Source: Chryseobacterium shigense
GTDB taxonomy: Bacteria; Bacteroidota; Bacteroidia; Flavobacteriales; Weeksellaceae
Reading direction: 5' to 3'
Assembly (NCBI RefSeq): GCF_014207845.1
Contig: NZ_JACHLC010000002.1
Coordinates: 124,001-188,000 of the forward strand
DNA: 64,000 nucleotides
Shown: piece after piece, positions 44,145 to 51,776 of the stretch
Numbering within the stretch: position 1 is the stretch's first letter
Layout: every line of letters starts with the position of its first letter
Made by a program: the position numbers and the translations under genes
Notes under the pieces: generated by a model
The model's input: the letters and a program-made list of their open reading frames with translations, nothing else
The model's database searches: none
Told to the model about the DNA's origin: nothing

Positions 44145-44879
44145 TCACAGGTCCTCAAAATATTCTGCAAGCTCTGTTGCAGACATGATGCAGTCAGTAT
44201 ATTTTCTGCTTTTGATAAGATCAGTTTCATTTTCTTTTTTCCATGGATTTGATTTACCGTGAATTTTCTTTTGGATGATACCCATTATTTTATGCTGCTT
44301 TATATAAGATTCTATCTCTGCATACTCTTTTTCGAGTTCTGCATCTAAAGGTTTGTAATGGGTGATCATATGGGGTCTAATCCGCAGGGTAAATCTCCAG
44401 GGTTCAATAAATTCGTAGTATATTTCATTTCTTTTTCTGAATGGACTGTATTCTTCTGTTTTAAGAAAATACTGTCTTTCTTTCGGGCTAAGCCCAAACC
44501 TCGGGTCTGTCCATTTATAAAAGGAAATGCGGTTGAGTTTCTGTTCCTTTTCCACGAATATTCTTCGTCCGAATTTTCTCTTTTTTTTCAGAAACAGCCG
44601 GCTTTCGGAATACATATAGGTGTTGATCTTCTTCAGAACTCCTTCGAAGAAATCTGCATCTTCAGATCTTTTCACCTCATCATTCAGAACAAAGAATCTT
44701 ACAAATCCTCTTTGATAGGGTTCTTCCAACGGAATCCACGGAATATTCCTTCTGATATTCCAAAGCTCTTTACTACGTTTATACTTTTTTCTTATCTGTT
44801 TTTCTACATCTTTTTTACTTGTTCTTTTTCTGCTTCTTACACTTCTTAAGCGTGAAAACAGAAGGTTATTATTTTCCAT
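44145..44879 (-). CDS. Unknown basic protein, first gene of the rtcB operon
   Basis: 244 residues from ATG 44879 (MENNNLLFSRLRSV); a longer frame from 44909 adds ten poorly supported residues. The N-terminal 45 residues are strongly basic (RLRSVRSRKRTSKKDVEKQIRKKYKRS), as in RNA-binding proteins. The centre is rich in Trp, Tyr, Phe and Arg (IPWIPLEEPYQRGFVRFFVL, WTDPRFGLSPKERQYFL, EFIEPWRFTLRIRPHMITHYKP), and the C-terminus is helical. I do not recognise the family. It is 26 bases upstream of rtcB, so it is the leading cistron and could be a regulator or a substrate-binding subunit of the repair system. Confidence 0.72.
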   Translation of the reverse strand: MENNNLLFSRLRSVRSRKRTSKKDVEKQIRKKYKRSKELWNIRRNIPWIPLEEPYQRGFVRFFVLNDEVKRSEDADFFEGVLKKINTYMYSESRLFLKKKRKFGRRIFVEKEQKLNRISFYKWTDPRFGLSPKERQYFLKTEEYSPFRKRNEIYYEFIEPWRFTLRIRPHMITHYKPLDAELEKEYAEIESYIKQHKIMGIIQKKIHGKSNPWKKENETDLIKSRKYTDCIMSATELAEYFEDL

Positions 44880-44891
44880 TGATGATAAGAC

Positions 44892-45000
44892 ACAAGATGC
44901 CTGATACAAGATCCAAGACTTTGGACTGTTTACATCTTTGCTTATTCAACTAAAATGCTAGTTGATTGATTTTACGATAATGAACAGGATGAAACAAGAT
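44892..45000. repeat. Three copies of ACAAGAT in the rtcB operon leader
   Basis: Identical heptamers at 44892-44898, 44906-44912 and 44994-45000; the first two lie in a longer similar context (CACAAGATGC, TACAAGATCC). They are in the region between the small-unit terminators and the first operon gene, and could be binding sites or a degenerate dispersed repeat. Confidence 0.3.
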
Positions 45001-45032
45001 CATAAATATCTGTTCGTCTGTTCTTAATGACA

Positions 45033-45089
45033 CAAAAAAATTTCGGGGAAACCGGGGTTTAGATATTGCGCAATAAAAAACCCGAAATC
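45033..45089 (-). terminator. Second terminator of the small transcription unit
   Basis: On the minus strand ATTTCGGG (45081-45088) pairs with CCCGAAAT (45040-45047) and is followed by seven T residues. The left arm is the same sequence that also forms part of the first terminator, so the two hairpins exclude each other. A palindrome ATTGCGCAAT sits in the loop. Confidence 0.6.
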
Positions 45090-45106
45090 TTACGACTCCG
45101 GGTTTT
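45075..45106 (-). terminator. First terminator of the small transcription unit
   Basis: On the minus strand AAAACCCG (45099-45106) pairs with CGGGTTTT (45077-45084) around a 14-base loop and runs into TT. Located 23 bases after the stop of the 25-codon frame. Confidence 0.75.
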
Positions 45107-45128
45107 GATATTTCGTTATACTATTATT

Positions 45129-45206
45129 CTAAGAGCATACCAAACCACGAAGCCTTACCACTATAAGCGGTACTCCAGCTGTAGAATTCTGTTTCGTTTT
45201 GAACAT
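45129..45206 (-). CDS. Possible 25-residue peptide in a dedicated small transcript
   Basis: ATG at 45206 opens a frame MFKTKQNSTAGVPLIVVRLR... of 25 codons ending at 45129, preceded by an A-rich leader (AAAAAACAACGAAGCA) of the Bacteroidota type. The unit has a promoter (45249-45276) and terminator, so something of about 140-200 nt is transcribed. A second frame over the same bases (ending FGMLLE, stop at 45122-45124) is also open for 34 codons but has no ATG in front. It may instead be a structural small RNA. Confidence 0.35.
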   Translation of the reverse strand: MFKTKQNSTAGVPLIVVRLRGLVCS

Positions 45207-45248
45207 TGCTTCGTTGTTTTTTAATTGGTTAAACTTGATTTTCAGGTG

Positions 45249-45276
45249 CAAATATATTAATTTTTCTGAATATCAA
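45249..45276 (-). promoter_or_regulatory. Complete Bacteroidota promoter
   Basis: On the minus strand TTG (45274-45276), 17-base spacer, TATATTTG (45249-45256). It is the best -33/-7 pair in the window and lies 12 bases past the M28 gene's stop codon, pointing into the small transcript. Confidence 0.65.
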
Positions 45277-45287
45277 AATATTTTTTT

Positions 45288-46268
45288 TTATTTCAAGTGG
45301 GTCAGGCTCAGAAAAATAGCATCTATTACTTTTGTCATTTTCAGAAGATCCAGTGTTTCCAACGTGTCTGTGGTCTGGTGATAGTTTTTATTCCTGAAAA
45401 ACGATGTATCTGTGATCATCAGGGCAGAATACCCGAAATTCCAGTAATTAAGATGATCTGAAAAATCTATGCCTTTTACAAATTTCGGGGCTGTAAAGGT
45501 TTCGGTTTTTATCTGATGGGATGCTTTAAATTGAGTGCTGAAATTATTTACAAAATTTCCGGCACTGAATTTTTTTACGAGGGTGATAAAGTCTCCTTTA
45601 TTGCCATAAATCCAGGATAATATGCCTAACGGATAGCCCTGCGAATCTTTCTCATCTTTGAAGTATCCTATCATTTCTACACTTGCCATGCCGTATACAT
45701 CGATATTATGATCTTTTAAATACTGGGCATGGATATAGCTTCCCATATTTTCTGTCCTGAAATAGGGAGGTTCTTCAAGGGTATAGGCTACCAGATCAAT
45801 TCTATAGTTCAGTTTTTGATCTTTGAGCATTCTGGCTAATTCTAAAAGGGCTGTTACTCCGGTTGCATTGTCGTCCGCTCCCTTCTGATCTCCGCAAACA
45901 TCGTAATGAGCTCCAATGATGATTCTTTTCTTATTTTCTGTCCCGAAAGAGGTAATTACGTTTTTATAAATTTTTCCATCAACGGAATAGTCCTGAAAGA
46001 CCGTACTGTCTCCATATTTACTGAAATTCTGCTTAATATAATCTGCGACAGCATCCAGCTGGCCAATATTTTTATGATTTCTGAATTCAGGGGTTTGGGT
46101 AAGTGCTTCCAGATGGCTTTTAACGAGATTGATATCAGCCGGCACCGGAGATTTCTGAACCGGATTGTTTCCGGAACCTGCCATAAAACAAAACAGAGCT
46201 ATAAAAAGCAAGCCTGCAGCAATAATGGTCTTGCCGGCTACAGGCTTTGTTATATTTTTAAAATTCAT
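45288..46268 (-). CDS. M28-family zinc peptidase, membrane-anchored
   Basis: 326 residues. An N-terminal anchor (about 14-31) precedes an aminopeptidase fold with zinc ligands in IIGAHYDVCGDQKGADDNATGV (His, then Asp), the catalytic Glu pair in YTLEEPPYFRTENMGS, and the last ligand region in GIDFSDHLNYWNFGY. M28 enzymes remove N-terminal residues from peptides; here the active site is on the extracytoplasmic side. The gene ends just before the small transcription unit. Confidence 0.92.
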   Translation of the reverse strand: MNFKNITKPVAGKTIIAAGLLFIALFCFMAGSGNNPVQKSPVPADINLVKSHLEALTQTPEFRNHKNIGQLDAVADYIKQNFSKYGDSTVFQDYSVDGKIYKNVITSFGTENKKRIIIGAHYDVCGDQKGADDNATGVTALLELARMLKDQKLNYRIDLVAYTLEEPPYFRTENMGSYIHAQYLKDHNIDVYGMASVEMIGYFKDEKDSQGYPLGILSWIYGNKGDFITLVKKFSAGNFVNNFSTQFKASHQIKTETFTAPKFVKGIDFSDHLNYWNFGYSALMITDTSFFRNKNYHQTTDTLETLDLLKMTKVIDAIFLSLTHLK

Positions 46269-46345
46269 CTCACGGTATGCTTATTGTTGGAAAGACGGAA
46301 ATTAATACTTTTCCGCTAAACCGCACAGAGACTGAAGATTTTATT

Positions 46346-48466
46346 TTAGTTTTCCAAGAATTTCTCTAAAATTTCCACGGCACATTTCGGAAGGTTGGTT
46401 CCCGGTCCGAAGATGAAATCTGCCCCGTTGGCATACAGGAATTCGTAATCCTGCTGAGGAATTACTCCTCCTACTACAATGGTAACATCATCAGCACCCA
46501 GTTTTTTGAGTTCTTCCACCACCTGGGGAACAAGAGTTTTGTGCCCTGCTGCCAAAGAAGATACACCTAGAATATGGATATCGTTTTCCACAGCTTGTTT
46601 TGCCACTTCTTCAGGAGTCTGGAATAATGGCGCCACATCAACATCAAATCCCATGTCTGCAAATGCTGTTGCCACTACTTTAGCACCTCTGTCGTGCCCG
46701 TCCTGTCCCATTTTGGCAACCATTAATCTTGGACGGCGGCCTTCTTCTTCTTCAAATTTCTGAGTCAGGTGAAGGGCTTTTTCAAAATATTCGTTTTTCC
46801 CGGCGTTCATAGCATATACTCCAGAGATTGTTTTAATATTGGCTTTATATCTCCCGAAGGTTTCTTCCATGGCATCACTCATTTCACCAAGGGTAACTCT
46901 GCTTTTTGCTGCTTCTATGCATAATGCCAGAAGATTTCCTTTTCCTGTCTTTGCACTTTCGCGGATTTGGTTCAGGATTTCTGCAACGGCTTCCGGGTTT
47001 CTGTCTGCTTTTATTTTTTCGAGTCTTTCGATCTGTTTTCTCCGGACTTCTGTATTGTCGATATCAAGAATCTCTATACCATCCTGTTTCAAAGCTGTTC
47101 TGAATGAGTTTACACCGATGATAAATTCTTCACCGCTATCAATTTTAGCCTGTTTTTTGGCAGCAGCTTCTTCAATTCTCATTTTTGGAATTCCTGCTTC
47201 AATGGCTTTTGTCATTCCTCCTTCCTGCTCTACCTCATCGATGTATTTCATCGCTTCTTCAATCATCTGCTGGGTAAGGCTTTCTACAAGATTGCTTCCG
47301 CCCATAGGATCTACAACATCACAAATTCCACTTTCCTGCTGAAGGATGATCTGGGTATTTCTTGCAATCTTCGCTGAATAATCTGTAGGCAACGCAATAG
47401 CCTCATCCAATGCATTGGTATGCAGTGACTGGGTTCCTCCCAAAGCGGAAGAAAGTGCTTCAATAGCTGTTCTCGTAATATTATTAAATGGCTCCTGCTC
47501 TGTAAGTGACCATCCTGATGTCTGGGAATGGGTTCTTAAAGCTAAAGATTTCTGGTTTTGCGGGTTAAATTGTTTTAAAAGAGTGGCCCAGATATATCTT
47601 GCGGCACGCATTTTTGCAATTTCCATAAAATGGTTCATCCCGATTGCCCAAAAGAATGAAAGTCTCGGCGCAAAATCGTCTACATTCATTCCTGCCTTAA
47701 TTCCTGTTCTTACGTATTCGAGACCGTCTGCCAATGTGTAGGCCATTTCCAGCACCGGAGTGGCACCTGCTTCCTGCATGTGGTATCCTGATATGGAAAT
47801 TGAGTTGAATTTGGGAATGTTCTGGGAGGTATATTCAAAGATATCGGCAATGATCTTCATGGAAGGTGCAGGTGGGTAAATATAAGTGTTTCTTACCATG
47901 AATTCTTTCAAAATATCATTCTGAATGGTTCCTGAAAGCAATTCCTGTTTTACACCCTGTTCTTCTGCGGCAACGATATAGAAAGACAAAATAGGAAGTA
48001 CGGCTCCGTTCATGGTCATGGATACTGAGATCTGGTCTAACGGAATCTCGTTAAAAAGGATCTTCATATCTTCTACAGAATCTATGGCTACACCTGCTTT
48101 ACCTACATCTCCAACTACTCTTGAGTGATCGGAATCGTATCCTCTGTGAGTGGCAAGGTCAAAAGCTACAGATAATCCTTTTTGTCCTGCTACAAGATTT
48201 CTTCTGTAAAAGGCATTGGATTCTTCTGCTGTGGAGAAACCGGCATACTGTCTTACTGTCCACGGTTTTTGTACATACATGGTAGAATACGGACCTCTGA
48301 GATAAGGGGCAATTCCTGGAGAAGCCTGTGTTAAAGATTCGTTTTTAACATCTTTCCGGCTGTAGGATGATTTTAGCTCTAACCCGTCTTTTTCAAAATT
48401 ATAGATCTCTCTTTCCTGAGGCTCTATACTAAAATCCGGTTTTTTCACAGAAATTGTCTTTCTCAT
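46346..48466 (-). CDS. scpA: Methylmalonyl-CoA mutase (large, B12-binding subunit)
   Basis: 706 residues. A TIM-barrel substrate domain ([34 protein letters not shown], then [14 protein letters not shown]) is followed by the cobalamin-binding domain with the DGHDRGAKV motif carrying the cobalt-ligating His. The enzyme interconverts methylmalonyl-CoA and succinyl-CoA for propionate metabolism. Many bacteria have a separate small subunit just upstream; here the upstream gene is a T9SS protease, so the small subunit, if present, is elsewhere. MeaB is encoded at 35.4 kb. Confidence 0.96.
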   Translation of the reverse strand: MRKTISVKKPDFSIEPQEREIYNFEKDGLELKSSYSRKDVKNESLTQASPGIAPYLRGPYSTMYVQKPWTVRQYAGFSTAEESNAFYRRNLVAGQKGLSVAFDLATHRGYDSDHSRVVGDVGKAGVAIDSVEDMKILFNEIPLDQISVSMTMNGAVLPILSFYIVAAEEQGVKQELLSGTIQNDILKEFMVRNTYIYPPAPSMKIIADIFEYTSQNIPKFNSISISGYHMQEAGATPVLEMAYTLADGLEYVRTGIKAGMNVDDFAPRLSFFWAIGMNHFMEIAKMRAARYIWATLLKQFNPQNQKSLALRTHSQTSGWSLTEQEPFNNITRTAIEALSSALGGTQSLHTNALDEAIALPTDYSAKIARNTQIILQQESGICDVVDPMGGSNLVESLTQQMIEEAMKYIDEVEQEGGMTKAIEAGIPKMRIEEAAAKKQAKIDSGEEFIIGVNSFRTALKQDGIEILDIDNTEVRRKQIERLEKIKADRNPEAVAEILNQIRESAKTGKGNLLALCIEAAKSRVTLGEMSDAMEETFGRYKANIKTISGVYAMNAGKNEYFEKALHLTQKFEEEEGRRPRLMVAKMGQDGHDRGAKVVATAFADMGFDVDVAPLFQTPEEVAKQAVENDIHILGVSSLAAGHKTLVPQVVEELKKLGADDVTIVVGGVIPQQDYEFLYANGADFIFGPGTNLPKCAVEILEKFLEN

Positions 48467-48554
48467 TCCAATAATTTTTGTCTGCGTAAAGTTAATTTTT
48501 TTGAATGAAACATGAAACTTATGTTAACATCCGGTTTTTCTGAGTTTTAACGCA

Positions 48555-48587
48555 TAAAAAAGACCGGACAGATGCCCGGTCTTTTTT
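48555..48587 (-). terminator. Terminator of reprolysin-like gene 1
   Basis: Arms 48556-48566 and 48575-48585 (AAAAAGACCGG type); minus-strand T-run. Similar to the terminator after gene 2, showing that the duplication included the 3' end. Confidence 0.88.
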
Positions 48588-48604
48588 ATAGATATACTTA
48601 CTTA

Positions 48605-51562
48605 TTATTTTTTAATAAGCTTAGTATTATAAGTGTTTTTGTCATCTTTGATGGTGATTACGTACACTCCTTTTACAAGTTGTGCCACATTAATTCTCTG
48701 ACCATCGATCTGACCTTGCTGAACTAATCTTCCGTCTGCACTGAAAATGCTGTAATCAGCTTTTCCTTTCAGGTTTTTAACTTCTACGAAAGTATCTGCA
48801 GGGTTCGGATAGATAGATATTTCTGATGGTTTTGTAGTATTAACATCATCTACTGCCAATCCGCTTGTGATTTTCACTGAAAGATCCATCACGCTTCCTG
48901 CCTGATTGGTATTTCCGCAGGCACTGCTTAATGCTCCGTTGAAATTCCCGGCTACTCTCATTCTTAACAACTTATCTCCGCTGTACGCTGTTCCCGGCAC
49001 GGTAAATGTTGCTGTTTCGGTTCTTGTTCCGGCTACTGAATTGGAGGTCATTACTTTTTCAGAGGCTTCAAAAACGCCGTTTCTATTGTAATCGATCCAG
49101 GCATTTACAGTAAACGCATACTGAGCATAGCTGGAAGAACTTCCTGCCAGTACGGAAATTGTATACTGAGATCCTTTTGTAAGATTTACAACCTGTGCTG
49201 AATTTTCACTTACATCTTTGTAAGATCTGAAAGTTCCGTCTGTATAGTTAACATTGGAAAGCTGAATACGTGCAATGGTTCCGAGCTGGTTAATTCCCGT
49301 AGTCAATAAACAGTAATCTATTCCTGTTTTTAACCCTTTTGTCTTGAAAGCATAATTTGTTGAGAAAGCTCCCGGCACACTGTTTACTACAGCTGCTACC
49401 TGTACTTCAAAGTTCGTTTCATCTTCTAAACCTGTAAGAACTACAGAGTTTACCGTACTTGTTGTATTGGACCAGTTTGTAGTTCCTGTTTTTCTGTAAT
49501 TTACAGAATATGTAGCTGCTCCCGGTACGCTGTTCCACGATACTCTTGCTGTTGTTTTGAAGATTTCGCTATCGATTGCGGAAACTCCTGTCGGTGCAGC
49601 TGAAGTTGACGTTGGCGCTGCCCCTACGGTTACTGCCGGAGATACAGCATAGAATACATTACCCAGTGCTGATATTCTTAATTTAACAGCTCCTGTTAAA
49701 CTTGCAGGCATCTGACCAGTGTAAGTTCCACTGTTTGGTACCGAAGCGGCTAAGTCTGTCCAAGTTATTCCGTTATCAGCAGTATAATCTATTTTTACAT
49801 TAGCTACGTTATAAGGCGCGGCTGTTGTGTTGGCTACATCCCACTGAATGGTGTTTGATGCATTGTTATATAAAACTGAAGCGGCTGTAAGGCCATTAAA
49901 TTTAAATGGTCCGTCATTTCCTACCGTTACTGTAGTTTCCAGAGAAGAAACCATTGGTCTTACTGGGTTTGCATCTCTTAAGGTTACAGCATACTTTAAA
50001 GTTCTGGGAATGTAGCTTACTGTTTCCCAATTTGTTTTATCGGTAAGCTTCCCGTCCATTACTGCAGCAAAGCTTGGAAAATATCTTCTTCCACCTACTG
50101 TTCCGAAATATGATCTCGCTATGCTTCCTTCTGTATTATATCCCCAACCGCTGTCTCCTGAAATAGTATTGTTAGCTCCAACGCTGTCATACTGTTCCCA
50201 TGTATAGGTAAATGGGTCTCCCTGTGCATCTGTTGCAGATGCGTCCAGATAATATGCTGTTCCTTTCGGAATATTTACTGCTGTAAGAGGAGAAATCGCG
50301 GGTGCTGTATTGGTGGTAATGTCTGTGGATGTTCCGCATACTGTTTTACCATCCAGACTGGTTAATATCTGATTGATTGAGGAATAATGGAAGTAAGCAT
50401 CAGAGTTCATCTGTACGTTATCTCCTGTAATTCCTGCATATGCCATAATGGTAGTTCCACCTCCCGGTTCAATATTTACTCCTGAATTTTCAGATGAATG
50501 GGAGAATGTATGGTTTCCGCCAAGCTGGTGTCCCATTTCGTGGGCTACATAATCAATATCAAACAGATCACCTACAGGGTTTGTATTCTGGGTAAATGCA
50601 GATCCTTTTGCCAGGTTGGTAGAACTGGTAGGGTCTTTACATGTAGATCCGATAGAACCGGCATTACCGTTTCCTCCTGCCGCATTAAATACGTGCCCCA
50701 TATCGTAATTGGCATTACCAACCACGGAGGTCAGGGTCTGCTGCAGATTAAGATTCAGGTTTGTTGTATAAGGATCTGATGTAGGATCTGTGTATATGAT
50801 TGCCGGAATATCCTGAATAATTGTTTTAATCCCGAATTCCTTTTCAAATACCCCGTTTACACGGGTCATGGTAGCGTTCATCTGAATTACCGTATTGGTG
50901 ATTCCTCCTGAAGGATCGAATTTTTTGGTATATTCTCCCGTAGTGGAAAGAGCCAACCTGTAAGTTCTGTACTTGGTAATAGATGGTCTGTTAGTGATCC
51001 CTACGTTTGAAAGGTTATTTCTACCATGAAGCTCCAGAGATTTGATGTCTTTGGTGTTTTTTTCTTCTGTGGTACATTCAAATCCGTTATCGCTTGCTGT
51101 TCTTTTGGTTTTATAGAAAACTCCATAAGTCTGCTTATCTGTAGTGATAGGCTCTATAAACTGAAATACTCCGTTTTTGATAATCATAGACTGTATTTCA
51201 GTAGGTGCAGTACTGAATCTTACATATTTGGAAGGGTCATCAACCCCCACACCTACATATGATCCTAACTGGTATCTGTCTGCCATTGATTTTTCAACAA
51301 CAGGATCACTGTATACTGCAAATTTCTCAATTTTCCCTTCTGCTGTAGGAAGAGAAACAATTACAGGTTTTGCATCTTTACCTGTTTCCACAGCATCTTT
51401 TAGAATGTTTCTAAGTGATGCCAGATCTACTCTGTAAGAGTATCGAACTTCAACTTCTTTTCTGATCTGAGAAGTTTTCTGGGATGCAGGCTCCCACCTC
51501 TGTGCATTAACTGAAGCCAGACCGGCAGCCAGAGCACAAACTAGTAAAATTTTCTTTTTCAT
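48605..51562 (-). CDS. T9SS reprolysin-like metalloprotease 1 with FnIII, GEVED and sorting domains
   Basis: 985 residues. Signal peptide ending SVNAQ, propeptide, then a metzincin catalytic domain with VAHEMGHQLGGNHTF (HExxHxxGxxH). Later: immunoglobulin-like repeats, a fibronectin type III domain (about 660-750, VSWNSVPGAATYSVNYRKTG), a GEVED domain (WIDYNRNGVFEASEKV) and a type A T9SS signal (ISIYPNPADTFVEV to GVYVITIKDD..). Function: exported protease, probably in nutrient acquisition. It has a close paralogue next door with the same architecture. Confidence 0.95.
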   Translation of the reverse strand: MKKKILLVCALAAGLASVNAQRWEPASQKTSQIRKEVEVRYSYRVDLASLRNILKDAVETGKDAKPVIVSLPTAEGKIEKFAVYSDPVVEKSMADRYQLGSYVGVGVDDPSKYVRFSTAPTEIQSMIIKNGVFQFIEPITTDKQTYGVFYKTKRTASDNGFECTTEEKNTKDIKSLELHGRNNLSNVGITNRPSITKYRTYRLALSTTGEYTKKFDPSGGITNTVIQMNATMTRVNGVFEKEFGIKTIIQDIPAIIYTDPTSDPYTTNLNLNLQQTLTSVVGNANYDMGHVFNAAGGNGNAGSIGSTCKDPTSSTNLAKGSAFTQNTNPVGDLFDIDYVAHEMGHQLGGNHTFSHSSENSGVNIEPGGGTTIMAYAGITGDNVQMNSDAYFHYSSINQILTSLDGKTVCGTSTDITTNTAPAISPLTAVNIPKGTAYYLDASATDAQGDPFTYTWEQYDSVGANNTISGDSGWGYNTEGSIARSYFGTVGGRRYFPSFAAVMDGKLTDKTNWETVSYIPRTLKYAVTLRDANPVRPMVSSLETTVTVGNDGPFKFNGLTAASVLYNNASNTIQWDVANTTAAPYNVANVKIDYTADNGITWTDLAASVPNSGTYTGQMPASLTGAVKLRISALGNVFYAVSPAVTVGAAPTSTSAAPTGVSAIDSEIFKTTARVSWNSVPGAATYSVNYRKTGTTNWSNTTSTVNSVVLTGLEDETNFEVQVAAVVNSVPGAFSTNYAFKTKGLKTGIDYCLLTTGINQLGTIARIQLSNVNYTDGTFRSYKDVSENSAQVVNLTKGSQYTISVLAGSSSSYAQYAFTVNAWIDYNRNGVFEASEKVMTSNSVAGTRTETATFTVPGTAYSGDKLLRMRVAGNFNGALSSACGNTNQAGSVMDLSVKITSGLAVDDVNTTKPSEISIYPNPADTFVEVKNLKGKADYSIFSADGRLVQQGQIDGQRINVAQLVKGVYVITIKDDKNTYNTKLIKK

Positions 51563-51600
51563 AATTTACACTGATTCCATAAAAATATTAAGCATATCTA

Positions 51601-51608
51601 CAAAAATA
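51601..51608 (-). promoter_or_regulatory. -7 box of reprolysin-like gene 1
   Basis: TATTTTTG on the minus strand, exact TAnnTTTG, 38 bases before the ATG at 51562. The same variant is found upstream of the paralogue. Confidence 0.45.
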
Positions 51609-51724
51609 AAAATTTAAACCTAAATATTATCATTAAAAAAGTTTATTTTATAATAAAACATCAAAATTAACATATCCCCGCTATCAATTTTTGGGCATTA
51701 TCTTTAAATCCTGGAAAAAGACAA

Positions 51725-51754
51725 CAAAAAAGACCGGGCAGTCTACCCGGTCTT
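51725..51754 (-). terminator. Terminator of reprolysin-like gene 2
   Basis: Perfect nine-base arms 51730-51738 and 51746-51754 (AAGACCGGG type); minus-strand T-run from the A-rich 51722-51731. Confidence 0.88.
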
Positions 51755-51776
51755 AATTATTATATGTACTGTCTAC

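Larger units (their letters stand above)
45033..45245 (-). ncRNA. Candidate small RNA / leader transcript upstream of the rtcB operon
   Basis: An isolated unit on the minus strand delimited by a good -33/-7 promoter and two hairpin terminators, between the M28 peptidase gene and the rtcB operon. It is long enough for a small RNA with or without the 25-codon peptide. Termination read-through would run into the first gene of the repair operon 150 bases on, so it could act as an attenuator. Confidence 0.35.

Noticed and set aside
45121..45206. tRNA- or tmRNA-like RNA in the small unit
   Set aside because: I could not form a cloverleaf or an acceptor stem with CCA; the unit was kept as an unclassified small RNA candidate.
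45122..45226. 34-codon open frame without ATG in the small unit (ending FGMLLE)
   Set aside because: It has a reasonable protein-like composition but no start codon other than ATT; kept only as an alternative to the 25-codon frame.
46839..47342. 167-codon frame on the plus strand within the mutase gene
   Set aside because: Antisense to conserved mutase sequence, with no start context or independent support.
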